NCBI GenBank assembly: GCA_010094025.1
Contig: ML991845.1
Coordinates: 1-64,000 of the forward strand
Direction of reading: 5' to 3'
DNA from: Viridothelium virens
Lineage: Eukaryota; Ascomycota; Dothideomycetes; Trypetheliales; Trypetheliaceae
DNA length: 64,000 nucleotides
In this document: positions 1 to 9,693 of the stretch, in pieces
Position numbering within the stretch: position 1 is the first letter of the stretch
Layout: every line of letters starts with the position of its first letter
Notes under the pieces: generated by a model
Database searches by the model: none
What the model saw: the letters and a program-made list of their open reading frames with translations, nothing else
What the model was told of the DNA's origin: nothing
Made by a program: the position numbers and the translations under genes

Positions 1-240
1 AAATTACCTAAATTTTAATAGTTTAATAAAACTTTTTAAAAAAAGCTATTATTTATTATAATAATTAAGATTTAATAAAATATTAGCTTTTTTGGTTTTT
101 TTAAGTTATTTTAATAATTAATAAAAATTTTAAAAATAACTTTAATTAATCTTTCAAAAAAATCTTTTTTTTATTATTATCTAAAATTTCTAATAATTAC
201 TTATATCAATTGCTGAGTTATTTGGTTTTAAATAACATGA
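1..240. other. AT-rich block, no gene
   Basis: This stretch is almost entirely A and T, with poly-A/T runs and stops in every frame, and it ends abruptly near position 240. In filamentous ascomycetes such blocks are usually transposon remains degraded by repeat-induced point mutation (RIP). That origin is inferred from composition only. No coding remnant can be recognised. Confidence 0.6.
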
Positions 241-730
241 AAAAAGTGTGCAGGTGGTGCGCCCGTGCAGGTGGTGCGGAAAACTTCTACACGCGTATGG
301 ACGAGTCAAAGTGAAAAACCAACTATTGTCTGATTCACGCTTATGCATGCTTATGCAGCTTTATTCATTTTTATTCAATTCATTAATGCTTACGAGCGCT
401 GTGCTAGGATGTAGTTAGAAAATTGAAAATTTAACTATTTCTACCCGAGTGGCTATCTCATCGGTCAACTACACGTCAGTCGTAGTAGCGTATACTCTTT
501 AGTGCGACATAGGGTAGTACAGGGATGTAAGCAGGAGTCTATGCGTCGGTCATTACGACTTAGATGGCTAGGGGCCTCGTGATGTGCATACATAATGCAG
601 GAGAACTAGACAGTGTATAAAATACAACCAGTTCAGGTGCAGTATATAAAATCGAACTTCAAGTACTGTTTCGTTCGGCCGAATGCATTCTCGTTGACAA
701 AACTACAGCTACGAGATCACGACGGGCACC
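241..730. other. Upstream region of the FAD monooxygenase gene
   Basis: GC content returns to normal here. A 14-bp direct duplication (GTGCAGGTGGTGCG at 248-261 and 265-278) lies at the edge of the AT-rich block. Two 'gtataaaat'/'tatataaaat' stretches near 613-652 could serve as TATA elements for the gene starting at 731. No ORF is credible. Confidence 0.4.
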
Positions 731-2324
731 ATGCGCTTACCCAATGAACGCAGAAATCTGAGCATCATCATTGTCGGGGTCGGAATTGCTGGCGTCACCG
801 CCGCTGTGGCCCTTCGCCAAGCAGGGCATTCTGTTCAGCTGTTTGAAAAGTCCGCATTCGCGAAAGAAGTTGGTGCAGCAATCAATCTTGCGCCCAATGG
901 AGCACGTGCGTTACGGAGTCTGGGCTTCGACCTTCAGCGCGCGTTGGCTTACCGAGTGACCGGATATGACTTTGTGCATGGCGAAACTCTCGAGAAGCTA
1001 AACATCGTCCATGAGACTCCCAAGATCGAATCAGGGACGTGGGCAGTCCACCGCGCCGATTTACACGCCAAGTTGGTACGGTTGGCTTGCGAAAGTCACG
1101 ATGGCATGGTGAAGGGCGAGTGGGGCCTGCCGGTTGACTTGCGTCTTGCGTCTAGAGTGCAAAGTGTCGTCTCTCGACACGATGGTGCTGCAGTGACACT
1201 GGTAGATGGAAAGACGCTGAGTGCGGACGTTGTGGTTGGCGCCGATGGAGGCACCTCTGTTGTGCGGAGCTACGTCCTGGAAGACTACGTTGACGAGGTT
1301 AAGCAGACGCACTCGGGTATGGCGGCTTTTCGGTATCTGATCGAGACAGACCAATTGAAAGCCGACAAAGAGTTGGCGGAATGGCTGGGAAGAACGGAAG
1401 GCGCGGTCGCCTTGTTTGCTGACATGGCCGAGACCACCGCAGAGAAACATATCATATCATATAGTTGTCACGGGTCAGTACACCCCTCGAAATGTTCGAG
1501 ATCAGTAGTATTGAGGCAGCATACGCAGAAACGAGCTCCAAAATTTTGTTGGAATCCATCCATCCAAGACAGAGGTGATTGAAGAAGGTGATGGTAAGAT
1601 TCATGAATTGAGAGCGTTTCTACAATAAACCACTAATCGAGAGCTACTAGAACTGAAGGGAATCATGATGCAAGAGTATGGCCACTTCCATCCCAGCATC
1701 AAAAACATGATTGGCATGGCTTCACATCTCAAGCGCTGGCCTTTGTACGTCCATGAACCTATATCAACATGGATTCGGGAACGAGTGGTCCTGATCGGCG
1801 ACGCTGTACACCCGGTACGTGTTTCTCGCCCCTTTTTCCTAACAAAGGCTGTATATTCAAACAAAGACTCATGCGATGCCGTGATTAGATGTTGCCCTTC
1901 TCAGCACACAGCGCAAATCAGGCCGTCGAGGATGGTGTTGCGCTTGGCCTCGTGTTGAATGGGAACGACGAGGCTGACATTACAGATTCGCTTGTCAAGT
2001 TCGAGAAGCTTCGGAAGAACAGGGTGGCTCGGGTTCAGATCTTGTCAAGTGTTCGAGCCGGCCGGGAAGCTGAGGTACAAAAGAAATTATCCAAGTACCT
2101 GGACTTGGACGTGACAAGTAAGTTTGAAGAAATCATTTTTTACGGAACGTGAAGAAACGACTAACATTGACAATGTAGGACCACCGGCAACGAACCCGAA
2201 CCGATGCATACATGACTGGAGGTATGTTAATCAATCTATCTTTGTATAACTTTCAACATGGCTCTGACTGAACCTTGGAAGTTACGATATTCTTACAGAG
2301 AGTAAGAAGTTGTCGAAACTGTAA
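731..2324 (+). CDS. FAD-dependent monooxygenase, salicylate-hydroxylase-like
   Basis: This is a class A flavoprotein monooxygenase of the salicylate hydroxylase/6-hydroxynicotinate monooxygenase type, which hydroxylates small aromatic acids using FAD and NAD(P)H. I assembled six exons: 731-1473, 1529-1593, 1651-1814, 1889-2117, 2179-2221 and 2282-2324. Every junction is GT-AG with consistent phase, giving about 428 residues, the usual family length. Visible motifs are the N-terminal dinucleotide-binding GVGIAG (residues 16-21), the central GADG segment, and the GDAVHP motif spliced directly to MLPFSAHSANQAVEDG, which binds the FAD pyrophosphate and ribityl chain. There is no signal peptide or membrane anchor, so it is probably cytosolic. 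The substrate cannot be read from sequence. At first sight the gene looks broken by stops near 1580, but these fall inside introns. It stands alone, next to repeat-rich DNA, so an accessory catabolic role is likely. Confidence 0.85.
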
Positions 2325-3854
2325 TCTACCCACGATACGTACTGGGGCTGAACTTGAAACCCGCATTCAGGGCTTTCAACCGCCGCGGTCTCAGTAGATC
2401 TTGCTCGCTGCTTGAACTACAAGAATCTCGGCAGAGTTTTCGTTATTATTCTTATGAGTTAACCACTCCTGATTCGGAACAATGAAGGCGCAGTCGTAGG
2501 CGACATCCATCTTAGTGAGCACCTCGCAAACAGGCACCGGGCAAGCGGCCAGCAAAAGCCATTTCAATTGTTCGCATTTGCAACCTCGAGCCACCCCTAG
2601 AAATTTCCTGTAGCTAGATTTCTAGCAGTAGCTTCTCGCCAGTCGCCAATGTTCCTACGACTCAATTTATTGGCAGCATAGGGTCGTATTGCTGCCATAA
2701 GGTCCGATAGGTTTTCGGTCAAGTCCTTGCTGGTAGACGAACACGTATCAGTGATCCATCACCCAGTGCGGATAGACTTTTGAAATAGGACAGGATGAAC
2801 AGAAGCAGCAAGATACAGGACAGCGGGTCCCCAGCTACAATATTGAAAAATTGTGAGGAAGGTGCCAGAGACTGCGGGGATTAGCCTGTTCAGAGGTAAG
2901 GAGAAAGGCTTCGACGCAAAGCCAGATGTCTTCATGCTGATAGCGAGTTCAGTGTAGATTATTGAGTTGTAAAATTCTTTCAAAACTATTTTAGTACTAA
3001 TTTTATACACAACCCCCGATTTTCCCCCCGTAAGAAACTGTGTTGTATTTAAATTATAGCACTGTAATGTTTGCTTTTGAATTTGTATGTTTTGGAGACA
3101 TCCAGAGAGGATAGGTCTCGCAACATATGGAACGGCGCTTGGTTTAACGCCATTTAATAATAATGTAGGTACAGACGTAAAGGAGAGTTTATAGTACTAA
3201 TGAGAAGAGTTTCGCCGAAGCCCTAAAGCATAGTAACCACCAACAAAGCAATCGAGAGGCATGCACATCCGCCATTACAGCATAGGCAACACGATAATAG
3301 TGAGCAAAAGCGATTTAAGAACAAGACAAATAGCAATACTTAGACTGCTTGGTAAAGAAAATCTCCAGTCTTTACTGAAAGACTTGCTTCAACTTTATTC
3401 TGGAGTCGGAGTTTCACATATTCTAAGAAGGGGCTACGCAACACCCCGCCGCCACAATCTCCCAAATAGCCTAATGGTAAGTATAGCTGAGTTTCAAGGG
3501 GCCGCAAACTGGGCTCCTTCTGATATGCCTATCTCCGCTAGAATAGGGGTCCTGGATTTAGGCACCACTCAGGTCAGATCACCCTAGCTCAGGCTGTGCC
3601 TGATTTAGCTCACGGCAGCTCAGGGCGTACTCAGTGTGGCTCAGTGACAGCTTCGACTACTGACTCAGCGCTCAAGCTACACCCCTGTGTAACACATGTT
3701 CGAAAGCAGAAATGGAATTTGTATGAGGGTACTTTACCCTTGAAGATTCCCCGCTATGGCCTATCCCGTTCAATGAACTCTTGTCCAGAAAATAATCTGT
3801 GTGCTATTGGTCAATGCTGCATCAACGTTCGAGAACTAGCAAGAGACACTTGAT
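2325..3854. other. Intergenic, no supported gene
   Basis: Several short ORFs occur here, but none has recognisable motifs or gene-like codon use. Composition is uneven, with an AT-rich patch around 2940-3080. A cluster of CTCAG pentamers lies at 3568-3668 and is reported as a finding. Confidence 0.5.
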
Positions 3855-5050
3855 GTCTATCCTCAAGCAACGAAGACTTGATGCGGATAAGCAGTACGAG
3901 CAGCGTTGATTCTTTCATTTGTACCGCTTTCGTCATTGGCATGCACAAGGCCGAGGTAGATCCGGCTATTGTTCAAACGCAGATCAGTCGGCGGCACTCA
4001 GTACTCGATATCAACTCAATCGCGAGGCACAGACACATGAATCCACTCAATGGTATGGGTCTTGCCCAGCTTCTCAACGATGTCGTTCGCTAGCTCCACG
4101 ACGAGGCTGGTGTCCACTGGCTCAATGAAATGCCTATGTCCAAGGTCGCCGTAGCAGAGATGAAAAGCTTAATGGACATCTGGAGGGATACGATCACAGA
4201 TTCTGAGTATGCGTTCGAGTATTCCAGCTTTTACGGGTGTGAAGTGTGCCTTGAATCGCGGATCTGTAAGCCTACCGCAGTCGTATTTGAGAGCAGTGAC
4301 TTCAAAGCAGAGATCCCACTGGATCTGATGTTGTTCATGAAGTAGATCCAATCAACATAGCCTCGGAGGTGGTGTTTACCACATCTCACGCGCGCTCGGA
4401 TCCCTTCATGTAGATCCTTACGCCCTGTAGTTATTAGATCATTTTCCTTCGCCCTCACCCAGATAGGGAGGTCTATATAACAGCCTGCACCTCGGGCGAC
4501 CTAGATAGGTCAATTGAGTTCTTTCCTCCGATTCAGTTGTTTGTTACAACATCAGGATCACCACATCGTTGTGAGGAATGCTTTCAACAACACGGTCGAT
4601 AGACTGCTGAAATCGCTACTCATACAAGGGTTCGATCTCGGCGTGAACTTCGGGCTTTAGGTGACCGATAAGTGAGTTGAAAGGTGTTGGAAGGCTAATC
4701 TGGAAACGTACGTCGGGTGGAATCAGACCCTGGTTCTGTAGTTGTTTGAATTCTGCATATGAAGCGATGGCAGCTTCGTCGTAGCTTGTTGGCTGAATGG
4801 AATCCAAAGTGTAGTTGCGCTTGCCTGTGTCTGGAAGATGCGTTCCACCAAGCTCCATCCGGCGAGCCGCAGATGGAAATCGAGTCAGCTGCCATCCGAT
4901 GTAATTCCATCGATCACCAGTCTCGCCGTCAGGTATGGTATGAAGCCGTCCCGAAAGCACTCTACAGACCTCTTTGAATACCTCTTTACTCGACTTCAAA
5001 GGTACACTTCCAACCATCAATACTGTTTCTGGAGATCTAGATTGAGCCAT
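3855..5050 (-). pseudogene. MetE/UROD-like protein, broken by stops and a solo LTR
   Basis: Read on the minus strand from the ATG at 5050, this encodes a protein resembling the fungal/bacterial UROD/MetE-like family (cobalamin-independent methionine synthase superfamily). Segments seen in order are VLMVGSVPLKSS, IPDGETGDRWNYIGWQ, IQWDLCFEV, FHLCYGDLGHRHFIEP and YLGLVHANDESGT. The first ORF stops at a TAG (4616-4618), but the same frame continues with family-like sequence. At 4555-4559 the frame is interrupted by an LTR-like insertion (4326-4554). Removing the insertion and one copy of the 5-bp duplication restores ...VVIQWDL... exactly. Further in-frame stops are at 4169-4171 (TAA), 4016-4018 (TGA) and 3998-4000 (TGA). 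The CAG-to-TAG and CGA-to-TGA changes would fit C-to-T mutation, but the TAA does not clearly fit. The 3' limit near 3855 is approximate. The family assignment is from recognition of conserved segments. Confidence 0.7.
4326..4554. mobile_element. Solo LTR-like element A with 5-bp TSD
   Basis: This 229-bp insertion begins TGATGTTG and ends CAACATCA, so the ends are inverted and of the TG...CA type found in LTRs. It is bracketed by identical GGATC at 4321-4325 and 4555-4559. A TATA-like tctatataa sits at 4472-4480, about two thirds of the way along, as in an LTR promoter. No internal retrotransposon coding sequence is present. It resembles element B at 5062-5294, most strongly over the first 40 bp. 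Copia or TRIM origin is an inference. Confidence 0.75.
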
Positions 5051-5061
5051 GATGATGTTCA

Positions 5062-5294
5062 TGATGTTCTTCATGAAGTTGATCCAATCAACCTAGCCTA
5101 CCGCGTAATCTCGCTATGCTCTACACGAGGGTCAATGCGCGAGATTCTCGAACCTACTACGTAGGTCCTCATTTTACTAGTTAATTAGGTTTTTTACTGT
5201 CCTCATTTTCGATGAGGTTTATATAGAGCCCTTATCTCAGGTTACACAGAGAAATTAATCGAGTCCTTTTCTCCGAAAACGGTGTCTAACATCA
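5062..5294. mobile_element. Solo LTR-like element B, related to A
   Basis: This starts TGATGTTCTTCATGAAG and ends CTAACATCA, about 233 bp, with a tttatatag box near 5218. Its first 40 bp differ from element A at about four positions, and the remainder is more diverged. Flanking pentamers (gttca and tcaag) do not match, so it is either older or its ends are imprecise. It lies about 12 bp upstream of the start codon of the dead MetE-like gene. Confidence 0.5.
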
Positions 5295-6191
5295 TCAAGC
5301 CATTATATGAGAAGGCTTTTCTCAATGAGGGAGATATTTGCGCGATTTATGAATGACAAGATTGATGACGGGCGAGGGCCATACTTGTTTTTATGTTTAG
5401 CGGCACAGCAGCTTTGAAATTAATTATGTAATCAACACAGCTGCTCGACCGCTTGGCTTTGAAGCATTTAATTTACGCTGCGAGGGAACGTCATACAGGC
5501 TCACACCGCCAATGGTCAGCTATGGCGGACGCCATGCTACAGATCGATTCAGGCCATCGATGAGCTCGTGCTGTGCCTAGATGATGGCATAAGGGCCTTC
5601 GTGCTGCGAGAGACCTTGGCTCAGGGAGTCGTTTGGCAACATTGAGCGAGTTGAGAAGCATGTGATGAAAGAGAGATAGAATTGCTTACGCACTTGCGAG
5701 TAAACATAAAATGCGAACTTAAGATTTTTGTTGAAGTTGTGAATTTCATCGTCGGCATGACTTTCTCGCCTGGGGAGGGCTGGAAGTGAGAGACTAGACC
5801 TGTTTTAATGCATGGCCATCCAAACTGCATTGTTATTTGGACCGCATGAATGATTCAAAACCATTGTAGTGCTGATTGTTGAAACAATATCTGTCTGAGA
5901 GTCCAGAATGAGAATAGCTTGACAAATGAGGTAGAGGGGCAGTCTAAACAGTAGTGCAGCCTGAATAGCTGTGAGGCACCGACGTTCTAAAGTGTATCTT
6001 GATCCGGAGTGCAATAAAATATTCGAAGCCGCTATCACAGATAGAAAGAGAAAGAAGAAGGAAAATTGTCTCGTTCTGGACGTTCCTCCACTCTCAACTT
6101 TCAGCATCTCGCCCAGAAATGTAAAGTAAATTGACGAGTAGCAGTAGAGAGCATTTGCATTGGTACATACAACGTGGTCGGCTACGTTAGA
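5295..6191. other. Intergenic, no supported gene
   Basis: Short ORFs on the minus strand (for example around 5805-6107) show no family motifs and probably lie in the 3' flank of the chitinase gene. Nothing else was recognised. Confidence 0.5.
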
Positions 6192-7199
6192 CTAGCAAGT
6201 AGCACCAGTCTGGAGAATACGTTTAGCCTCTTGGGCATATGTACAACCATTATTGACATTAGAATCAGAGAATCCAGCACTCCACATCATAACACCACCA
6301 AAAGCAGCGTCGGTGTCGTATTTCATGACAAGGGTGGCGAGAGCAGTGGGGGTGAGATAGTATTGTGCGCCATTCGGAGTCCCGGTAGCACCGTCGGGGG
6401 CGGCTGGCACACCAATGAAGAATTTGGCATTTGCAGATGGAGTGCCAGAAGTGTAGGTCTTCCAATCGTCATAGTTTATGTTTCCGTTGACGGAGCAGCC
6501 AGGATTATTATAGAACTGAATCCAAAGATAGTCGAACTGGGCATTCTGCACGATCACGCCCATGTTGGGCTCGGGGATCGGGCATTGTGGGGCGCCGGTG
6601 ATATAGTAGGTATTATCAGGGTCGGAAGCGAAGTTGGAGCGAAGAGTAGAGATCAGGTATTGATAGTAATTGTTACCGTTGGGGTTTTGCTCGATATCAA
6701 AGTCCCAGCCGTTCACGAAGACGTCGCCAAAAGGGCGAGGCACGCTTGTGTTGCCAGAGTTACCATAGGCATCCCAGAGATTTTGGCCGATCGTCTCAGC
6801 TTCCTCCTGCGATTCGAGAACGTAGTCACCAACAGCGCCCCCAAGCGATAAAATGATCTTAACACCGGCAGCTTGACATGTCTGGATTTGGCTTGCAAGA
6901 GCCTCACAGTCCTGGGGCTCCCCTGATTCAGCGATATAGCAAGTCTGACCAATGATCCCGTTAGCAAGGTCGTTCCCGTTGCCGAAGTTGTACAAGAAAG
7001 CAAGAACAAGGATGTCAATGCCAGCAGTTCCGTTGCAGTAGGCAGCAAGGTCAGTATTTTCGAGGGTACCTCCACCATTCTGGCCCCAGTAAACGACAAC
7101 CTGGCCACTGGAATCTTGACGCGTATCCAGAGAGGCCGCGGCAACAGCCATGGGACCAAGAAGGCCAAGTCCGAATAGGGTGGCGATAATGAAGTGCAT
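6192..7199 (-). CDS. Secreted GH18 class III chitinase
   Basis: An intronless gene of 335 residues. It has an N-terminal signal peptide (hydrophobic to about residue 21), then a GH18 TIM barrel: VVVYWGQNGG on strand 1, IILSLGGA (the SxGG motif) and the catalytic strand FVNGWDFDIE. The acid/base glutamate is Glu170, with Asp168 and Asp166 present. The first Asp of the usual DxxDxDxE pattern is Asn163 here. YLWIQFYNNPGC follows as the late-barrel substrate motif. It is predicted to hydrolyse chitin, or to act in cell-wall remodelling, outside the cell. No chitin-binding module or GPI signal is seen; the protein ends soon after the barrel. The ATG at 7199 immediately precedes the signal peptide and is well supported. 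Confidence 0.9.
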   Translation of the reverse strand: MHFIIATLFGLGLLGPMAVAAASLDTRQDSSGQVVVYWGQNGGGTLENTDLAAYCNGTAGIDILVLAFLYNFGNGNDLANGIIGQTCYIAESGEPQDCEALASQIQTCQAAGVKIILSLGGAVGDYVLESQEEAETIGQNLWDAYGNSGNTSVPRPFGDVFVNGWDFDIEQNPNGNNYYQYLISTLRSNFASDPDNTYYITGAPQCPIPEPNMGVIVQNAQFDYLWIQFYNNPGCSVNGNINYDDWKTYTSGTPSANAKFFIGVPAAPDGATGTPNGAQYYLTPTALATLVMKYDTDAAFGGVMMWSAGFSDSNVNNGCTYAQEAKRILQTGATC

Positions 7200-7604
7200 A
7201 CTGTAGGATAAAGTCTTAATGAATCATAAAACACGAATAGAACTTTCTTAGAGCGAGAAAGTGACGAATTGCTTTAGAAGACCTTGCAAAGGATCTCAAA
7301 TGAATCAAATGAAGAAGGATCTTGTATAGGCAGGAATAGAGAAGGACGTCGTAAAGATTAGAAAAATGAGGACGCTCTTCAGACTGGACGTAACCGGGTT
7401 TTTCTACTGCAGAAGCAGGCTTGAAAGGTAACCTTAACTTGGAGGTGGAACATATTGTGAATTCCAACGCTCTGGACAAAGTGACCTGGCAGCGGACCCG
7501 CACACATGAGGTCGGTACTAACACGGATGACGGAGTGATCATTCTGTGCAGCAGTTGGAGGGTTTGGATGACCTACATTTGTGAGCGACTCAGAAGACCA
7601 GATC

Positions 7605-8091
7605 TCAGCGGGGCAAAGTGGTCCAGCGCTGCTTGATCAAAGGGTTGCAGTTGTCGAGACCATTCTCTCTTATCACATTGCATGGTCCACGATAAGTACG
7701 GTTGTAAAGGCTGCTAAGTGATGGTCCGAGGTACGATATCAAGAAGTTTGGTACATGAACTATCAAGTCTGCAAGCAAAATACCCATAGTGCTCACTCTC
7801 GAAGGTGCCTACCTTGTAGCCTTCACCGATGAAACTCCAAGTACGTGGCGTTCCGAAGTCTATTTGGTATTTACCAGTATCGAAAGCCTCGAAAGGGCAT
7901 TTTCTGACCAAGGTCTTTGATCTTTCAATCACTGAGACGTTCCTCGCTGCGACTGAAGTCTGATACATTCCGTCTAGAAAGGAGGCTTCGACAGGTACGA
8001 CTTGCGATAGCAAACCAGCCGCTGGCAAGTGTGGCTTGAGTCTGCGAACCTTATCAGCACGATAAAGACAGAAGCGCCGCAATGTGGGCAT
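7605..8091 (-). pseudogene. Degenerate hypothetical gene fragment 1
   Basis: An ATG-started minus-strand ORF of 125 residues (8091-7714) and an overlapping ORF in another frame (to 7605) together look like one frameshifted coding region. The end of the first (KLLDIVPRT) and the second (YLGPSLSSLYNRTYR) resemble, in order, a continuous stretch in fragment 2 (FFDIVPCHLG...SPLYKTRDN). No known family was recognised. A real short gene with an intron remains possible. Confidence 0.25.
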
Positions 8092-8689
8092 CTTCGTAGA
8101 GCTCCAGCGTCACGTAGTCACAATCCTTTTTGCACGCATGGCTCAGAAGTGTTGTGACCCGACCTGCTCGTGTCCTGTCTTAAAGGCGGAGGTGGTACTC
8201 GTAGTGGACTAGCGATAAGCTGATAAGTGTCGGACCAGGCTCATGAGATATATCGACCCTTCACCCATGTAGGGTAGCATTGAAAGGGATCCAGCTGCCG
8301 CAGTGGTGAACTGATAATTCAGCGAATAGAGGTTTGGAGAGTTTGACGAAAGCCGTATATTATTTGACACACGAGACCGAACGTATTATGATGAGAGCGC
8401 AGCGCGGGACCAGATCAAAAGCAAACTTGTCTAGCAAAGTGGACGCACCTCTTGACGCATACACTGTTGTAGCCATGTACCCTACCTGACAGTTCCTAGC
8501 ATTTGGTGGGTAGTGCCGGCCGATGCACGGGATCTAGTGTACTTGCCGAGTTCCCGTGTCCAGGACCACAAACCAATGAGGTCTACAGGATCGAAGTATC
8601 CAGCATTTATCAATTAACTGCTTCTGGAATGTAGTTATCTCATGCTGAGAGGATAGTGTATGCTCCAACAGATAGGTGAGGTGGGGATT

Positions 8690-9060
8690 TGCGGCCGAGT
8701 GTAACCCTCCTCGGCAGGAGACCTAGGGCCGACGGCAGCATCGACTTGTACCTGAGGCTTGTGTCTGAGGTTGCTGTATACAGTAGGTCCTCACATGTCC
8801 AAAGCAGCTGCAGAAGAGGGAAAAGAAGCTGCAGCCAGGAGCATCATCCTGAGATGACATTCCAAATTCATGAAATGGAACGACTGCAGTCGAGACTAAG
8901 CTGGGGCTAACCATGATGACCCTTTTGTCGGCTAGAGTCTTGCGCCAAACCGCTTGGATGATGCTAAATAGCGCTTTCGAGTTGTCCCTGGTCTTGTAGA
9001 GTGGCGAGTTCGACTGGTTAGATCCGAGGTGACAGGGTACGATATCGAAGAACTTCGGAC
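8690..9060 (-). pseudogene. Degenerate hypothetical gene fragment 2
   Basis: On the minus strand from about 9060 a frame stays open for about 50 codons (FFDIVPCHLG, then SPLYKTRDNSKALFSIIQAVW) and is related to fragment 1. No start codon or clear end is visible. Together the two fragments suggest remains of a tandem duplication. The function is unknown. Confidence 0.25.
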
Positions 9061-9693
9061 CTTGGGCTCGGGGTTATCTACCTTAGGTAGGTACCTGCTA
9101 AGGTATCATGACTAAGCAGCCTAATCAAGATTGAATGCGAGGTACATGTGGTAAATTAGGTAGTCATCTCAATTCGTTCAGTCTCAAGGCTTATACCAAT
9201 AAAGATTAGACTTTGCCCATCGCTCATCTCAAACGGGAATCAGGTTGCTCGATATTAATGCTGATGCATAGCCGCGCCGATCGAAAATTAAAGCAGTCCT
9301 CAGGGTTTGTATCTCACGACAGATTTATTGACCTCGGATCAATTCGAGCATACGCTCTTAACGAGGGATCGGTGTTGAACTTCACTTTCGTTGAAAGGTT
9401 AGATCGATGCGTATTAATGAAGCCGTCTCATTCGTGTCTCATCATGCAAACTGTCAAAGGACTGAATTTAGATTATGGAATGGTTCATATTGATTCGGTA
9501 TGTCGGAAAGGAAAAGCTAACGCCGTTGCTGCCGATACTTTCGCCGCGTCGCTCAAAGGCAGGGGTTAGCGGAGGTCATCTCACATGCTCTACGGAGTAC
9601 TGCTGTCTACCTCAATCTTTATCACCAGCCTTCTTCATTCCCCATCTAGCTGGCACCACAACTATTAACCATCCTCTGTCATACTTCGAGATC
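9061..9693. other. Upstream region of rpt3
   Basis: Contains a CCTTAGGTAGGTACCT-type palindromic patch near 9080-9100 and the 9-mer TACGGAGTA at 9591-9599, about 95 bp before the rpt3 ATG. The upstream extension of the rpt3 reading frame lacks proteasome homology and is treated as 5' UTR. Confidence 0.4.

Noticed and set aside
731-1582. FAD monooxygenase appearing truncated by frameshift near 1,475
   Set aside because: Five GT-AG introns with matching phase rebuild a full 428-residue protein, so it is not a pseudogene.
9475-9693. Upstream extension of the rpt3 frame
   Set aside because: About 73 extra residues have no similarity to Rpt3, whose normal N-terminus begins at the ATG at 9694.
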